This document shows positions 61,870 to 64,000 of a DNA stretch of 64,000 nt, piece by piece (within the stretch, counting starts at the first letter, position 1; each line of letters begins with the position of its first letter). The position numbers were made by a program, and so were the translations under genes. Source of the stretch: Symbiodinium natans (taxonomy: Eukaryota; Sar; Dinophyceae; Suessiales; Symbiodiniaceae). A model generated the notes under the pieces. It was given only the letters and a program-made list of their open reading frames with translations. It was not told the origin of the DNA and searched no databases. Where the stretch lies: the NCBI GenBank assembly GCA_905221605.1, contig CAJNDS010000114.1:363355-427354 (forward strand). The letters are read 5' to 3'.

Positions 61870-62745
61870 CGAAGCGGTCAGAATCCGCAGAACCTGCTCG
61901 GCTTGGCCCCTGTGTAACACTTGTTGTGCCTCTTTGACCACTGGAGTTGGCTGGAGCCGTGGAAACACCCTTCACATGCCACTTCCCAGCCAATGGCCTC
62001 GCTTTCCCCTGCGGTGCTTCGTATGTCAGACTCTGCATGATTCATTTCTCCTAGCTTTCAGCTGTCTTCGAACTGCCATGATGGTCGACACGCACGGCTT
62101 TCAGCTTGTCCGCAGCGTGACGTTCAGATGCCCTCGCTTTGTGGCCACACCACTGAAACAACAATACCGTTGCACAAGCTACGCATTCCTATGCAGCGCA
62201 GGGACTTCTAAAGGCCCAACTATGTCTCCAAAAACGAGTATCGCTCAAATCACTTACTTGTACTCAACCTTTATAGTGTATGCAAGGTACAGTTTGCTCG
62301 GCAGCAAATTCGCAGCACTTATGCTGAGCCAATAGCCGAGGTCAACATGGGCCAAAGACTCCTGCCAACATGCAAAATTGGGGGCCAACACTGACACTTC
62401 AGGCCCTACTAGCTGAAAAGCAAAAGCCGGTCTGAGGAGTGGGGCCCTTGTCGGAATACCGTCCCGTCGCTTGGACAGTATGAGGAATGCAGCGTTAGCG
62501 GCGGTCCTTTAAATTCTGGGCTTCGAAGATGCGGGGAGCTGATGCAAAGATGACATCCCGGGGCCCCGTGGAAAGTGACAGAAAGCATCTTTTCAGGGAG
62601 CTGCGAAGGGGCAAAAGCCTCGGCACTTCTGCATGGAGGCACTCCAGTGACGTGGCCATCCCCCTCGGCTATAAATGCCGGAACAGTACGGGGGTACCCC
62701 CTTTTCGGCAGTCAAGTTTCGGCAGCTATGGTTTTTCACTGTCGT
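61870..62745. other. No gene recognised
   Basis: Short frames only; one + frame (61934-62335) has no recognised motif. Confidence 0.4.
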
Positions 62746-62748
62746 TTC

Positions 62749-62835
62749 CGTCTGTGAGGGGTCTGTGCTGGATCTCGATGGGGGGGTCGAGACTTGCCTT
62801 CGGCATTCTCCAATCCCCCCTACCCTTAGTCCACG
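62749..62835. repeat. Hairpin-forming dispersed repeat, copy 2
   Basis: Second copy of 45267-45353. G run (7) and C run (6) flank TGCCTTCGGCA, so the stem-loop is preserved although both runs changed length. This supports conservation or recent spread. Confidence 0.7.
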
Positions 62836-62868
62836 TCGCATGCGTCGCCACGCACTGGGGCAGGCGAC

Positions 62869-63459
62869 ATGACCCGGTTTGGCTTTCAAGTCTATGTTGA
62901 TCAGCCGTTTGATCAGCCCATCAACATGGGGAGGCAAGAGCTGCCCAGTGAGGGGTGGCACTTTGAGATCCTTCGGCCTCTCCTCGAGCCGGTTCTGCGA
63001 GATGGGGACGCCTGCAGCCACGGGTTTCTCGAAGAGCTTTCGCCAGGGGCGCAAGGAGCATGTCTACAAGTGTTGCACTCCCCTTGTGTTGCTAGGGCCC
63101 TCGCGTCGCTCTCAAGACAGTGCAGGTTGGAGAACGCGGTTGAGAGCAGGGTCCCACGTGGTCCGTTTACCCTTTTTATATTGAGGCGTTGTCAGACAGC
63201 CGAACATACGCTCCCACGAGTCCAAAAGCACAGAATGGCACAAGCTACGGGATCTCTCCCTACACCCCAGTGCGCCCTTTCATTGCATTGCCATCTCCCT
63301 CCAGTGTCTTTCCTTGTTGAAGCCAGGACTGCGAGATGTTCGGGGGGCAGACAACGGGATAGCACAAGGGATTTACGGGGGACCATCACATACATTGGTA
63401 TAGGGTTTCTTTGGAGCCCCTTTGAAAGAAATGTATTGGAGGGTCCCCCTGTTGGCTGA
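62869..63459 (+). CDS. Hypothetical open frame, 196 codons, doubtful
   Basis: Starts at an ATG just after the hairpin repeat. The first ~90 codons have an even, protein-like composition (EGWHFEILRPLLEPVLRDGD, FLEELSPGAQGACLQVL) consistent with helices; the remainder looks random. No domain recognised. The minus strand is open over 63192-63977 in another frame, so openness alone is weak evidence. May be an exon of a spliced gene continuing beyond the window. Confidence 0.2.
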   Translation: MTRFGFQVYVDQPFDQPINMGRQELPSEGWHFEILRPLLEPVLRDGDACSHGFLEELSPGAQGACLQVLHSPCVARALASLSRQCRLENAVESRVPRGPFTLFILRRCQTAEHTLPRVQKHRMAQATGSLPTPQCALSLHCHLPPVSFLVEARTARCSGGRQRDSTRDLRGTITYIGIGFLWSPFERNVLEGPPVG

Positions 63460-64000
63460 GGAAACTTGTCTGAAATTCGGGAAGGTATTGGTGCACCGGG
63501 GTTCCCTGAATACAATCGAGGACCCATCCAATGCATCATGACCTTCGGGGCGCAGTCTGGAAGCGTGAGCCCAGGAAGCTGCATGAAGTGCACGATGCTC
63601 CAAGATAACAGATGGGAGCCCTGATCACATGCCTGCTTCCCAAACTCCTGACTCCCCCTCCCCCCACCCATCCAGTACCAGTACGTTCCAAAACAAGGCG
63701 CAATGTATTGAGTGTCCGGACTCCTGAGCGGTTGGGAGGGGGGATCTTTGGCAACTTGTTGGTAAGTGCGGGGCTGCTCGATGCCATCTGCAGGGATTTG
63801 AGTCCACAAAGGAATGCAAAAGAACTGCATCAAGCTGTGACGGCGATGTTTCTTGACTCTTCGCGGCGTCAGACGCGGCCGTATTCTGGATGGTCTTGGG
63901 GTTCGTGTCCAATCGGTGCAAAAAAAACATGTCCCCTTGCCGGGCCGCCTGGCCACGGTCGCCGGAACTCTCCCCACGCCTTGGACTCCAACGTGATTCC
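63460..64000. other. No gene recognised
   Basis: Window edge. Only overlapping open frames of unclear status on the minus strand. Confidence 0.35.

Noticed and set aside
62869-63977. Overlapping long frames on both strands at the window's end as two genes
   Set aside because: Both cannot easily be genes; neither has a domain. Only the + frame is listed, at low confidence.
1-64000. CRISPR arrays, bacterial operons, rRNA or tRNA genes
   Set aside because: No regularly spaced repeats with unique spacers, no Shine-Dalgarno-linked gene strings and no recognisable structural RNA. The sequence is eukaryotic in character.

Overview
The window looks like nuclear DNA of a dinoflagellate, most plausibly a Symbiodiniaceae-like lineage. 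Four things point there. Plant/alveolate-type telomeric heptamers (TTTAGGG/CCCTAAA) are scattered through the first 11 kb. A Ty1/copia polyprotein has the divergent, very long form I associate with dinoflagellates. Its LTRs carry a 12-nt exact match to the 3' end of the dinoflagellate spliced leader. Most of the sequence is intermediate-GC, gene-poor and made of decayed repeats. The species assignment is inference; no rRNA or ordinary housekeeping gene is present to anchor it.

Layout. Bases 1-12.9 kb hold no recognisable gene. They carry about 14 interstitial telomere-like tracts in both orientations, a 67-nt poly-C run, G-rich blocks, several small foldback (MITE-like) elements, and a telomere-flanked palindrome at 10.4-10.8 kb. 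Bases 13.19-22.99 kb are one apparently complete copia-type LTR retrotransposon (9.8 kb) with one uninterrupted 2,665-codon gag-protease-integrase-RT-RNase H frame. That frame continues for about 690 further residues (zinc ribbon, unknown globular part, charged C-terminal coiled coil). After a TG-rich microsatellite region (24.2-24.8 kb) comes a 491-codon IS1595/ISXO2-type (Merlin-like) DDE transposase fused to a Pro/Gln-rich linker and a C-terminal ZZ-like zinc finger (25.1-26.6 kb). Two minisatellites follow (26.95-27.39 and 27.41-28.34 kb).

From 28.5 kb to the end there is no convincing intact gene. The region holds a long degenerate inverted repeat (29.66-30.58 kb), a ZZ-finger remnant (31.9-32.0 kb), a degenerate tandem repeat (33.2-33.8 kb) and a candidate non-autonomous DNA transposon with 23-bp terminal inverted repeats and 11-bp flanking direct repeats (34.03-34.86 kb). 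It also holds a 345-bp tandem duplication (43.77-44.47 kb), a frameshifted protein-like remnant on the minus strand (46.4-47.1 kb), a ~0.9-kb tandem duplication (49.05-50.99 kb), a ~1-kb dispersed duplication (55.2-56.2 and 60.88-61.86 kb) and smaller dispersed repeats.

The two clear coding sequences are both mobile-element genes and show no evidence of working together. The points most worth following are the extended copia polyprotein, the spliced-leader remnant inside its LTRs, the transposase-ZZ fusion, the telomere-repeat palindrome and the 34-kb TIR element.
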